The notes: generated by a model not told the origin, from the letters alone. Counted from the stretch's first letter, positions 9,338-16,861 are shown. The stretch is DNA of 20,549 nt from Cymbomonas tetramitiformis (GCA_001247695.2 LGRX02031488.1:1-20549), one strand, 5' to 3'. A program made the numbers and translations.

Positions 9338-9808
9338 ATGGCAGTTAAAGGACAGAAAATAACCGACCCGGAGACACTTGAACGCCTTGCGAAAATGAGG
9401 GCGAAAGCTCTAATAACTCGCCAAGCCAAAGCCAAACAAAAGCAAGATGTCAAGATGGCCGAACAACTTAAGGAATCTCAAAAAGTTGCCGACGCACAAG
9501 AAACCATTAAGAAGGCAACGACAAAATCTCCTCAGCCAGAACCTCAGCCAGATTCCGAACCCGAACCCGAACCAGAAGTAGAACACATCGTTGTCAAGAA
9601 ACCAAAAGCCCTTAAGAAGAAACCGAAAAAGCAGGTTGTCATTGTTGAATCTGATAGCTCTCAATCGGAAGAAGAACCTGAAGTGATTGTTAGGAAGTCT
9701 ACTAGACGAAAGCAAAGCCGAGTTGCATCTCAATCACCTCGAAAACGAGACGCGGAAATGGACCCGGGTTATGATAAGGCTTACTCTAGTCTATTTCTAT
9801 CGTTATAG
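9338..9808 (+). CDS. Charged low-complexity protein, unknown function
   Basis: The ATG at 9338 gives about 156 residues beginning MAVKGQKITD; an upstream in-frame start at 9317 adds seven unconvincing residues. The N-terminal third is a Lys/Ala-rich probable helix, the middle has a Pro-Glu-Pro repeat (about 9535-9580), and the rest alternates basic and acidic Ser-rich tracts. Short charged proteins of this type occur in PLV and large-virus genomes, but no function can be assigned. The stop at 9806-9808 lies three bases before the ATPase ATG, so the two genes are tightly linked. No AGTATA motif precedes it; a palindrome does. Confidence 0.65.
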   Translation: MAVKGQKITDPETLERLAKMRAKALITRQAKAKQKQDVKMAEQLKESQKVADAQETIKKATTKSPQPEPQPDSEPEPEPEVEHIVVKKPKALKKKPKKQVVIVESDSSQSEEEPEVIVRKSTRRKQSRVASQSPRKRDAEMDPGYDKAYSSLFLSL

Positions 9809-9811
9809 TAT
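9804..9811 (+). promoter_or_regulatory. TATAGTAT motif at the ATPase start
   Basis: TATAGTATATG overlaps the stop codon of the preceding gene and runs directly into the ATPase ATG. The same core occurs at the polymerase and integrase starts. Confidence 0.4.
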
Positions 9812-10744
9812 ATGCAGTTTCAGAAACTCAAAGATAAATCATATGATATTCAAGTGCCGAAGAATGGGGCCTTTAGCATACCGACACCCGATGATTTTAT
9901 TCAATTGCACGGGGTTATCTTGGCCTGTGCGAAACGCGGGACCGGTAAAAGCTGTAGTCTCACACATCTATTAAGATTGATGAAACAAAATAATGCTTTA
10001 GACAGGCTTATCTTAGTGTCACCAACTTATCATAACAATATGCATTATTACAAAGACTTACCGCTTGATGAAGGTGATGTATTAGAGCCTACCGTCGATG
10101 TTCCAAATCAGATTGAAAACCTCCTTGATACCGAGGCTCAAGAGTACGATGAATATCAAGAGAAGATGGAACGGTATAAGAAGTTAATGAAAATGTTAAA
10201 CAATCATAATATCAGTGTGTATGAGATTCCCGGTGAATTGATGTTGGAATTTGGGGACGAGAATGGTAATATACTTCCTCCACAACACAAGTATGGTGGC
10301 AAACGGCCAGTCATTGCTGCCTTCTTTGATGATACACAAGATACCGACATGATGAGACCTTCAAGTAAGCTAAGCAATATGGTTATCAAACATAGACATC
10401 TTGGAAAGCTTAAGGACGGTGCCCTTGGAGTGACGTTGTTGTTTGCAACTCAGAATTACACCTCAAGCTCCGGAGGCTTGCTAAAATCAATAAGAGGTAA
10501 CCTAACACATATGCTAGTCTTCCGAAATAAGAATCAAAAAGAGATAGATAAGATTGGTGAGGAAGTTGGTGGCGAAATTCCCATTCAGGAATTCAACTCG
10601 GTATACAATCAGGCTATACAAGGGCCACATGATTTTCTGTTTATCGACCTTCATCGCAAACCAAATCATCCAAGTATGTTTCGCCGAAATTTCAATGAAT
10701 GGATTGTTCCCGGTCAGGTAGCTGAATCTTCTATGCAAGTTTGA
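9812..10744 (+). CDS. A32/FtsK-HerA-type DNA-packaging ATPase
   Basis: The 310-residue protein fits the genome-packaging ATPase shared by PLVs, virophages, Polintons and nucleocytoplasmic large DNA viruses, which pumps DNA into capsids. Walker A reads AKRGTGKS at residues 40-47, preceded by a hydrophobic strand. Walker B is a hydrophobic strand ending Phe-Phe-Asp-Asp with D173-D174. A later LLFATQN strand around residues 210-220 fits the polar sensor strand of this family. Length and motif spacing match family members, and there is no frame break. It directly follows the charged gene and is followed by palindrome 4. The ATPase implies that the element encodes or once encoded a capsid, although no capsid gene lies in this window. 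Confidence 0.88.
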   Translation: MQFQKLKDKSYDIQVPKNGAFSIPTPDDFIQLHGVILACAKRGTGKSCSLTHLLRLMKQNNALDRLILVSPTYHNNMHYYKDLPLDEGDVLEPTVDVPNQIENLLDTEAQEYDEYQEKMERYKKLMKMLNNHNISVYEIPGELMLEFGDENGNILPPQHKYGGKRPVIAAFFDDTQDTDMMRPSSKLSNMVIKHRHLGKLKDGALGVTLLFATQNYTSSSGGLLKSIRGNLTHMLVFRNKNQKEIDKIGEEVGGEIPIQEFNSVYNQAIQGPHDFLFIDLHRKPNHPSMFRRNFNEWIVPGQVAESSMQV

Positions 10745-10795
10745 TAAGTATAGACTCCGGTATAGTACTTGTTCTCTTCATTATCATAATGGATT

Positions 10796-10871
10796 AAAAA
10801 GGTGGCAGATTAGGCCATATTACGGACTATATATAGATAATGTGAATATGGCCTAATCTGCCACCTTTTTT
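10796..10871 (+). repeat. Palindromic intergenic repeat, copy 4 (type A)
   Basis: Near-perfect arms, AAAAAGGTGGCAGATTAGG and complement, flank a centre with CTATATATAG. It sits between the ATPase stop and the C5-methyltransferase ATG, ending 13 bp before that ATG. Transcription of the methyltransferase therefore must start in or beyond the hairpin. Confidence 0.92.
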
Positions 10872-10884
10872 GATTCTTCATTGT

Positions 10885-11544
10885 ATGAGATTATTAGAAT
10901 TGTTTAGTGGAACATGCTCAGTGAGCAAAATATTCAAAGACTTGCATAAAGATGGCGAAGTCGTCTCCCTTGATATTCACCCGAGGTTTAATCCTACTCA
11001 CAACGTTGACATTCTGATATGGGATTATACATTATACCCGCCAAATCATTTCGATATCATATGGGCATCTCCTCCTTGTACAGAGTATTCAAAAGCGAAA
11101 AGAATTGGGGTCAGAAACTTTGCATTGGCTGATGCAATAGTCAAGAGAACAATCGAGATTATTGAATACTACAAAGCAAGTCATTGGTACATTGAAAATC
11201 CCTCAGACGGAGGGCTATTAAAGCATCGAGATTTTATGAAACCGCTAGACATATACATGCATACATGTTGTTATTGTATGTATGGATGTATGTATCGCAA
11301 AGCGACGAACATCTGGACCAATAAACAAGGGCTAAAACTCAAAATGTGTAATAAACACATAACCCCGTGTCCATCAATGGTGGCATATGGGAGACACCTT
11401 ATCCAAGCACAGCGAGCTCAAAGCTCACGTTCCGATGTGGGAACTTCGAAATCCATTACTACATTACACTCAATTCCTAAAAGTCTATTAATATATTTAC
11501 TCAATTTCAAATGCATTTCCTTTGTAGATGGGGCTGATGATTAA
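10885..11544 (+). CDS. DNA (cytosine-5)-methyltransferase-like protein
   Basis: The ATG at 10885 gives 219 residues beginning with the SAM-binding motif I LELFSGT (residues 4-10). Motif IV ASPPC holds the catalytic Cys at residue 65, and motif VI reads IENP at 103-106. Small proteins of this kind are common in phages and large DNA viruses; they resemble C5 methyltransferases with a reduced target-recognition region. The C-terminal part has a Cys-rich MYGCMYRK-like segment corresponding to the conserved Y-R-K-x-T-x-I-W region. The 3' end overlaps the convergent helicase gene by 48 bp. The product could modify the element's DNA or counter host restriction; activity is not shown. An earlier in-frame ATG at 10870 lies within the palindrome edge and is less likely. 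Confidence 0.85.
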   Translation: MRLLELFSGTCSVSKIFKDLHKDGEVVSLDIHPRFNPTHNVDILIWDYTLYPPNHFDIIWASPPCTEYSKAKRIGVRNFALADAIVKRTIEIIEYYKASHWYIENPSDGGLLKHRDFMKPLDIYMHTCCYCMYGCMYRKATNIWTNKQGLKLKMCNKHITPCPSMVAYGRHLIQAQRAQSSRSDVGTSKSITTLHSIPKSLLIYLLNFKCISFVDGADD

Positions 11545-13206
11545 GAAGTCTTGGAGGGCTGGAACAAAGTGCTCCCACTTCTTTGAATGAATATAGTTGT
11601 AAGAGTTTTTATTGGAACCGGGCAGCTTAATCGTTATTATCTTCCCTTTGTCATCTCGTTCAGGAGCATAGCAATCGGTTTCGAAAAATGCATCAAGAGC
11701 CTTGCCAATTGTATATGGGGTCATCTTAGTTCCCTGAAAATTTATCTTGAACGATTCTTTCAATGTGTTAATGTCTACATCCCAAGTCGGGTTGTTGGGC
11801 AGCATCAATGTTTCTTTGGCACCGTTTTGCTCAAATAGAGTCCACAAGATGTGGTTTGGATTGTTTAATAATTGTATAAATTGGTGAACAAAGTTTACAA
11901 GTTTTCGATTCCACAAATCTCGGAGGTAATGTTGAGGTATAGATTCTAAGAATAGATTTTTGAAATTATATTTGGCAATGCATAGTTTATCTTCCATGGT
12001 CGCTTCATTCCTCCAAACTTTTGGATTCAGATTTTCGTAAATCTCTAAAATTTCTTTATCTTCAATATTATTATACTCAAAGTAAGGAGCCGTCTCATTT
12101 TCATTCAATTTAGCCCACACCATTTCCCTACTATTTTGAGAAAGTTCGCTATTAATAAAGCCACATTTCCGGAGATACCAATGATATACTCGTTCGTCTC
12201 TTGCCCAATACTCACACTCTTGTTGGTTTGCCAATTTTTGATACAACTCACTTTCAGGTGCATTATATGGAAGACAAAACCCTTTTAGTCTAAACCTGAT
12301 TTGCTTCATCGTTGCACTTGTTTTGTATAGGTGAAGCTCATTTGTATGATATTGTCTCACCCTAAACAGATTTTGAAAGAAGTCCCGGTATGACACCATG
12401 GCAGGGTCCAAAAATGCATATCGTTTATGAAAGTGCGGTTTATTGTTTGGTCCGGTATCAAAATTGACTCCCACCGTAATAGCAACATTGGAAATCACAA
12501 GTCGTTTAGAGGCCCACATTTCGTCAACATTAGATAAGGTTGATTTCGTTTCATCATCGCTCATCCCATGATAACAAATGATGTCATCTTGAGTGAGGTC
12601 GGTGTTTGCTATAATCATATCTTTGAATGTGTCCATGCCATAGCACCAAACACTCTTGCCTTTTTTGAAATCGGTTTTGAAAGGATAAAACAAAGATATG
12701 TTTTCCCCATTGTTCAAAGCATCAATCAACGATGCTTCCCAAAATTTTTTGTTTTCGTAATTGATTAATTGTTGCGGAGCTGGTGGTAGGTTGTGGCCAA
12801 GCGTAATTAAAGGGCAATCTAAATGTCTAACCTTCTTAAACCATGTAATGGTGTCTTGATGGGGAAAAGCATCCATAAAGATAATTTTCTTTGCAGATTT
12901 TACAATGTGCATAAAGCAATCCCAATTGGCGGGTAAGTGCTCCCCATGTGTCGTGCGGTTCATGAAAATACTTTTGTAAGTCTCAATCTCATCCAAGATA
13001 ACAATGTCATAACTATTACGAGTTTCAATTTCATCTTCGCATAAACCGGCAAACAAGCTTAAACAATTTTCTGTTTTCCATTGTGATTCCATAGACATTA
13101 TAATTCTATGTGCTGCCGGAATTAATTCTTGTTTGTTCTTATCAAAGCTTTTGTAATTTTTGAACCGCAACGATTGCAATCTTGTCGCTACATTTTGTGC
13201 ATAAGA
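11497..13206 (-). CDS. UL9/OBP-like SF2 helicase part of primase-helicase (separated by frameshift)
   Basis: This is the C-terminal part of a primase-helicase; the frame itself is open up to 13266. A DExx Walker B motif, VILDEIE, lies at about 12982-12999. Downstream are motif IV-like CYHGMSDDETK, motif V-like VISNVAITVGVNF, and motif VI-like FFQNLFRVRQ, in the order found in origin-binding-protein helicases of herpesviruses and their homologues in PLVs and giant viruses. The Walker A strand expected before these motifs is missing from this frame and lies in the overlapping upstream frame. Residues 5' of about 13206 in this frame look non-homologous, so the initiating ATG at 13266 is probably fortuitous. 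Either the gene is broken by a one-base indel near 13192-13206 or expression needs a +1-type frameshift. The 3' end overlaps the convergent methyltransferase. Confidence 0.75.
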   Translation of the reverse strand, partial: SYAQNVATRLQSLRFKNYKSFDKNKQELIPAAHRIIMSMESQWKTENCLSLFAGLCEDEIETRNSYDIVILDEIETYKSIFMNRTTHGEHLPANWDCFMHIVKSAKKIIFMDAFPHQDTITWFKKVRHLDCPLITLGHNLPPAPQQLINYENKKFWEASLIDALNNGENISLFYPFKTDFKKGKSVWCYGMDTFKDMIIANTDLTQDDIICYHGMSDDETKSTLSNVDEMWASKRLVISNVAITVGVNFDTGPNNKPHFHKRYAFLDPAMVSYRDFFQNLFRVRQYHTNELHLYKTSATMKQIRFRLKGFCLPYNAPESELYQKLANQQECEYWARDERVYHWYLRKCGFINSELSQNSREMVWAKLNENETAPYFEYNNIEDKEILEIYENLNPKVWRNEATMEDKLCIAKYNFKNLFLESIPQHYLRDLWNRKLVNFVHQFIQLLNNPNHILWTLFEQNGAKETLMLPNNPTWDVDINTLKESFKINFQGTKMTPYTIGKALDAFFETDCYAPERDDKGKIITIKLPGSNKNSYNYIHSKKWEHFVPALQDFLIISPIYKGNAFEIE

Positions 13207-14308
13207 TGATCCTTGGGCTGAACCATATAATGCTACTACCCTTTTCATACTTGTGAAGATAATCAATAGTAGAACCGGTCTTGTTCCCGCTCATGAATGC
13301 CGTCAAGAACACCATGGATGCATGTCCAAATGCATTATGAATTTCAATCGGCTTCACCCATCTATCACTCATAAAAATGTCGATTGGTACGTCGCACCCC
13401 TTAAGAAACTTTGAACTTTGCTCACAAATCGTATCAAATCGTAGGTTGGGATAAAATCTGAGCAAGAGGTTCTTGATAAAGTTGTCGCCCGGAGAAAATT
13501 TGTCTTTCGCCCTTTGCCAAAATACCTCATACTTTTTAAGCCTTTCTTTATTGTCGTCTTTTTGAGCGGCCCACTTTAAAAAGTCCTTCAAATTAATGTT
13601 GTTATGGTATGACCATAACATAATCAGCCAAGTTACATTGTGTTGAAAGCTACTAGGGTCACCTCTTGGTTTGTTGGGTATCATGCCTAATATTTGTTTG
13701 TAACTTGTCGTATTCCAATTAAAATTGGATGGGGGCACATAGTCACATGGTGTGATGGAACTTAAGTCAATTTTTTGATGAGTCTTTTCATCAAGTTCTA
13801 CATCCTGAAATTCCCAATCTAATGTCGCGGCATCGATTGAATCTTCATCAAAATCCATCAAGATGCAATGCTTGGTGACCGATTGACTTCCTTCGACGAT
13901 GTCTTGAGTTCGCAATTCATTGGATTTGCTTTGATTGACACATTTCATATTTCGATTTGTGGTGTACACCGCACAATCCATGCCCAAATCTTTGTACTTC
14001 ATTAGCCATGTTTTGAAGGGAGCCATAGCACCAAGATTTTCAAAATAATAATTGGAAAGAGCGATGTGATAGGACCAATTTGGATTTCCCTTTTTTGGTA
14101 ATGTACTTCCACTAATTTGAAAGATGGCATTTGGAAATTTGGTCGAAATGATTTCTTTGATTTCATTCAAGTTAATCTCTTTATCACTATCAATATCGAA
14201 ATATACTTTCCGCTTGACATGGGCTTGTATTATTTCATATATGCCATAATGTTTGGTCAATATCTTGCCCATATTGACTTTGTGAATTTTACTCCACATA
14301 TTGCCCAT
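13142..14308 (-). CDS. AEP-type primase part of primase-helicase (separated by frameshift)
   Basis: This is the archaeo-eukaryotic primase (herpes-pox type) domain. Motif I reads VYFDID with D38 and D40 at about 14189-14206. Motif II ends Trp-Ser-Tyr-His-Ile near 14065-14080. A third motif, an Asp followed by a TTNRNMKCV stretch, lies around 13945-13985. The C-terminus holds the start of the helicase domain: a degenerate P-loop (Ser-Gly-Asn-Lys-Thr, 13277-13291) and the following strand up to about 13206. Beyond that the frame turns into an unrelated tail and stops at 13142. The same domain continues in another frame at 11497-13206. Upstream, a 71-codon ORF in the same frame is separated only by one stop at 14336, and no promoter motif precedes 14308. 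The true gene therefore probably began at 14551. Confidence 0.75.
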   Translation of the reverse strand: MGNMWSKIHKVNMGKILTKHYGIYEIIQAHVKRKVYFDIDSDKEINLNEIKEIISTKFPNAIFQISGSTLPKKGNPNWSYHIALSNYYFENLGAMAPFKTWLMKYKDLGMDCAVYTTNRNMKCVNQSKSNELRTQDIVEGSQSVTKHCILMDFDEDSIDAATLDWEFQDVELDEKTHQKIDLSSITPCDYVPPSNFNWNTTSYKQILGMIPNKPRGDPSSFQHNVTWLIMLWSYHNNINLKDFLKWAAQKDDNKERLKKYEVFWQRAKDKFSPGDNFIKNLLLRFYPNLRFDTICEQSSKFLKGCDVPIDIFMSDRWVKPIEIHNAFGHASMVFLTAFMSGNKTGSTIDYLHKYEKGSSIIWFSPRIILCTKCSDKIAIVAVQKLQKL

Positions 14309-14335
14309 CTTTTTGGTGTCCGATTTGATTAGAAT

Positions 14336-14551
14336 TTAGCCTTCTTTCAAAGTTGAAAGCACATAATCTTGTGCTCCACCATCGGTCAAGTTTTTGACCC
14401 ATTGCATTTTGAGGAATGTTTTTAGTGCAAACTTTGAGGTGTCGATATTTTGATAATCCATTATACTCTTATAAACACTCTTATCTTTAAGTGATTTAAT
14501 GTTTTGGCAAAAATAAGTTTGGATGCTATTGTTGGTGATATTTTGAGACAT
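14336..14551 (-). CDS. 71-residue ORF, probable detached N-terminus of the primase
   Basis: This short ORF is in the same frame as the primase, and only its TAA stop at 14336-14338 and nine further codons separate it from the primase's first ATG. A strong promoter-like sequence, TATATATAAGTATAC, touches its ATG, whereas nothing similar precedes the primase ATG. The most economical reading is one gene with a premature stop. An independent small protein cannot be excluded, because the peptide has no motif I recognise. It is Asn/Lys-rich, soluble and AT-rich like its neighbours. Confidence 0.5.
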   Translation of the reverse strand: MSQNITNNSIQTYFCQNIKSLKDKSVYKSIMDYQNIDTSKFALKTFLKMQWVKNLTDGGAQDYVLSTLKEG

Positions 14552-14566
14552 GTATACTTATATATA
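14552..14566 (-). promoter_or_regulatory. TATATATAAGTATAC upstream of the primase region
   Basis: On the minus strand this TATA-rich string ends exactly at the ATG at 14551. It combines a TATA run with the GTATAC hexamer seen at other starts in the element. Confidence 0.45.
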
Positions 14567-14592
14567 CCATATATTTTAATCTTTAAGCTTGT

Positions 14593-14781
14593 TTATAATG
14601 GTTCATTTTCAGATTTTTGAGACCTTTTTTTCCTCATGTATTCTTTCATTTTGATATTGTGCTCATCTTTGTGAGTATCATACCAAGTCTTTTGATGTTT
14701 TCTATTCAAAGCTCGCGTTTGTTCAACATGAGTCTCCCTATACTTCTTTTTGGCACGTTTTTGAGCATCGGTCAAGGCCAT
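14593..14781 (-). CDS. Small basic protein with AQKRAKKKYRETH motif
   Basis: The 62-residue Lys/Arg-rich peptide begins MALTDAQKRAKKKYRETH. I recognise this type from PLVs and giant viruses, where short proteins or repeats of the form A-x-K-K-A-x-x-K-Y-x-x-x-N/H are frequent; their function is unknown, with nucleic-acid binding a guess from charge. No Cys or membrane segment is present. AAGTATATACC lies 8 bp upstream of the ATG. It precedes the primase region on the same strand. Confidence 0.6.
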   Translation of the reverse strand: MALTDAQKRAKKKYRETHVEQTRALNRKHQKTWYDTHKDEHNIKMKEYMRKKRSQKSENEPL

Positions 14782-14787
14782 TCTATT

Positions 14788-14798
14788 GGTATATACTT
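14788..14798 (-). promoter_or_regulatory. AAGTATATACC motif upstream of the small basic gene
   Basis: On the minus strand this TATA-like string lies a few bases before the ATG at 14781 and belongs to the AGTATA motif group seen at other genes. Confidence 0.35.
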
Positions 14799-14820
14799 AG
14801 ATTTTAATCTTTAAGTCAAT

Positions 14821-14975
14821 TGCGTTCTTTAAGTAGTTCGTGCGTTCTTTAAGTAGTTCGCTCAAAAGGTGGCAGATTAGGCCATATTACGGACTATATA
14901 TAGATAATGTGAATATGGCCTAATGTGCCACCTTTTTCATGATATTGTACCCGCGTGCGTTCTTTAAGTAGTTCG
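14821..14975 (+). repeat. Three 20-bp direct repeats
   Basis: TGCGTTCTTTAAGTAGTTCG occurs at 14821-14840, 14841-14860 and 14956-14975. The second and third copies are each followed by GCTC or CTC and a palindromic repeat. Repeat plus palindrome therefore appears to have been duplicated as a unit. Confidence 0.9.
14864..14937 (+). repeat. Palindromic intergenic repeat, copy 5 (type A)
   Basis: Same arms and same CTATATATAG centre as copies 1 and 4; the right arm has TAATG in place of TAATC. Its right flank is TTTTTCATGATA, shared with copy 6. Confidence 0.9.
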
Positions 14976-14978
14976 CTC

Positions 14979-15052
14979 AAAAGGTGGCACATTAGGTCAT
15001 ATTATGGATATATATAAGATAATGGGAATATGACCTAAAATGCCACCTTTTT
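14979..15052 (+). repeat. Palindromic intergenic repeat, copy 6 (type B)
   Basis: The centre is ATATATATAAGATAATGGG-like, close to copy 3. The arm position that is GGCC in type A is GGTC on the left and GACC on the right here, so pairing is kept although the sequence changed. Confidence 0.9.
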
Positions 15053-15060
15053 CATGATAG

Positions 15061-15083
15061 TTAGGGTTTCAGGGTTTAGGGTG
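15061..15083 (+). repeat. Short telomere-like TTTAGGG run
   Basis: Three degenerate units (TTAGGGTTTCAGGGTTTAGG and GTG) of plant/alveolate-type telomere sequence lie directly after palindrome 6. The run is too short to be a telomere and may be a repair scar or chance. Confidence 0.4.
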
Positions 15084-15123
15084 TATCATGATACCCCCGC
15101 GAAAAAATCGCCGAAAGTCGTAT

Positions 15124-15220
15124 ATCGCCTAAACTGACCCCTCCCTTAAATAGTGTAAAAAACCGTGCGAAAATCGCCTGAACTGACCCCCTAAATGGGG
15201 TCGGAAATCGCCCAAACTGA
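15124..15220 (+). repeat. Three dispersed ATCGCCTAAACTGACCCC-like repeats
   Basis: Related units lie at 15124-15141, 15173-15190 and 15207-15220, separated by unrelated bases. No gene is visible in 15053-15310. Confidence 0.65.
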
Positions 15221-15310
15221 TGCTGAATTAATTCTATTTTTTCCAAAATATTTTATACACTGTTCGCAGCATTTTCCCGAAATCGTCTGCGATTTCAGTC
15301 ATACGGCGAT

Positions 15311-15692
15311 GACATATATCGTGACACACACCATGACTCACACCGTGACACGTGCGATATTAAATCGACACCTGTTCTGACACATATCATGACACGTACC
15401 ATGACACGTACCATGACACGTACCATGACCTGCACGACACCTGCGATGACACCTACCATGACACGTACCATGACACGTACCATGACAGATGGACGTTCAT
15501 CGACCCCAGAAGAGCACCGGAAGAGCACCGGAACAGCACCGGAAGGTCACAGGTGTCGTCGTAGGTGTCATGGTAGGTGTCATGGAAGGTGTCATGGTAC
15601 GTGTCATCGCAGGTGTCGTGATATGTGTCGTGCAGGTCATGGTACGTGTCATGGCACGTGTCATGATAGGTGTCGCTATTTGTGTCATGGTC
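15311..15692. repeat. Inverted 12-bp minisatellite (large imperfect hairpin)
   Basis: The left arm (about 15311-15487) is built from 12-bp units ATGACACGTACC and variants. The right arm (about 15546-15692) carries the same units in reverse complement, for example ATGGTAGGTGTC. A 19-bp diagnostic segment, ACCATGACCTGCACGACAC, at 15422-15440 has its exact complement at 15625-15643. The arms are therefore an inverted duplication and not only two tandem arrays. The loop contains three tandem 11-bp units. Confidence 0.85.
15511..15543 (+). repeat. Three tandem 11-bp units in the hairpin loop
   Basis: AGAGCACCGGA is present twice, followed by a one-base variant, ACAGCACCGGA. The array sits in the centre of the large inverted minisatellite. 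Confidence 0.85.
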
Positions 15693-15789
15693 AAGAAATA
15701 TCTTTGACTTCAAAATGTTTAACAGAATTGCAGCCGTCGCACAGTCGTAAGCAGCAACCGCCAAAAGCAGCCCTGACTTTAAGGTAACC

Positions 15790-16824
15790 ATGTGCATACA
15801 TAGCGTAGTCAGATGTCCCAAAACACGCGTGCCGTGGCCCTTCAAACAGTTGTATTGTGCTCCGTGCTGTGTGCGAACGGGACTGGCGGGCGATGCGAAG
15901 TGCCCTGCGTGGGTATACGATAAGGCCGGAAAGTTAGTCCGGTGCAAACGATCTTCTGGGCAGCAGACTCCGTGGTGCAGCGAGGCACATTTCGATATCT
16001 GTAAAGATTGTCTGGAACCCGAGTCAGCTCAGCCGGTGTTCCAGAGTTTGTTTGGTGCCAACGACACTCGCATTTGGAAAGTCCGCGTTGATAGGCTCTC
16101 CGTTCTGGTGCAAGCTGGCAGGTTGAAGCAGCAGTCGCATCAGTTAGAACAGGCACTGCTGCAAGAGTCACGAATTGATATGACTGCTGTGACTGAAGGT
16201 GCACACAGCATGATGGCATCCGCGGAGCACAGTATGCAACAGTTTCAGGAGTCGCATGCGGTTACGTTTGACGTGATGGAAAACTATAAGTCGCCAGTCA
16301 AACCCGCTGAAGCCTCATACACGTTGATCCCTCGGTTTCTGCCCGACGGGTCGCCGAATCCTGAGCACCCTCCTGAAAACAAAGAAGTTGACGTTACCCA
16401 ACTGACACTTGAGGTCAGCGAGCTGAGCTTAACTAAGTTTGACGGCCAGGTTGAGCTCCAGCGTCGCATTCGCGACCTGGAGAACGTGAACAAAACGTTG
16501 AGTGTTGAAGTTGAAAAATTGACTTACGACTTGAACTTAAAGTCGCAAGCCTTTGACGATGCGAAGCAGCACGCCGCACACCTGAGGGGTTTGCTCGCCC
16601 AACGTGACGTTGAAAAGGCAGATATGACCGACTTGATAGTGTCTTTTGACCCAACGTATGGTCAAACTGACGAAGCAGTGCTGTCTGAAAGTCCGAATCT
16701 TCACGTCCGTTTTGACTCTGGGACCGAGTCCCAGGGTGAAGATATCAGCGGCACTGACTCGCAGCTCTCAGGGACCGCATCTGAGTATGAAGCGACTGAC
16801 CCGAACGACGAACTCGGGTTTTAG
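15790..16824 (+). CDS. Cys-rich zinc-binding-like and coiled-coil protein, unknown
   Basis: This 344-codon ORF starts at ATG 15790. The first 75 residues contain Cys pairs (CAPC, CKDC and single Cys residues) that could bind zinc. Residues roughly 205-290 are heptad-like and highly charged, a likely coiled coil, and the last 45 residues are acidic and Ser/Thr-rich. I do not recognise the family. Base composition is GC-richer than the viral genes on both sides, which points to host or foreign origin. The TAG stop at 16822-16824 is followed at once by GTGAGC, a good splice-donor sequence, so the annotated end may be one isoform of a spliced gene. Upstream exons are possible. Confidence 0.55.
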   Translation: MCIHSVVRCPKTRVPWPFKQLYCAPCCVRTGLAGDAKCPAWVYDKAGKLVRCKRSSGQQTPWCSEAHFDICKDCLEPESAQPVFQSLFGANDTRIWKVRVDRLSVLVQAGRLKQQSHQLEQALLQESRIDMTAVTEGAHSMMASAEHSMQQFQESHAVTFDVMENYKSPVKPAEASYTLIPRFLPDGSPNPEHPPENKEVDVTQLTLEVSELSLTKFDGQVELQRRIRDLENVNKTLSVEVEKLTYDLNLKSQAFDDAKQHAAHLRGLLAQRDVEKADMTDLIVSFDPTYGQTDEAVLSESPNLHVRFDSGTESQGEDISGTDSQLSGTASEYEATDPNDELGF

Positions 16825-16861
16825 GTGAGCACTGACCCTTTTTGTTGTGTCATTCGTGCAG
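16825..16861 (+). other. Candidate 37-nt intron or trans-splice acceptor region
   Basis: Starts GTGAGC and ends TCGTGCAG after a T-rich stretch. It follows the stop codon of the upstream ORF directly. It may be a cis-intron of a read-on transcript, or the AG at 16860-16861 may be an acceptor for a separate downstream transcript. Confidence 0.35.

Noticed and set aside
13207..13266. ATG at 13266 as true start of the helicase
   Set aside because: The residues before about 13206 in this frame do not continue the domain, whereas the overlapping primase frame does.
14821..15692. Possible CRISPR array
   Set aside because: Units are contiguous tandem repeats or palindromes without unique spacers of constant length, and no cas genes are present; the context is eukaryotic or viral.
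15389..15787. ORFs across the 12-bp minisatellite on both strands (Met-Thr-Arg-Thr repeats and others)
   Set aside because: Units of 12 bp keep any stop-free frame open; the peptides are pure repeat translations with no non-repetitive conserved part.
15790..15929. Alternative frame starting ATG at 15811 after a CAG
   Set aside because: It stops after about 36 codons, while the main frame continues with a Cys-rich domain.
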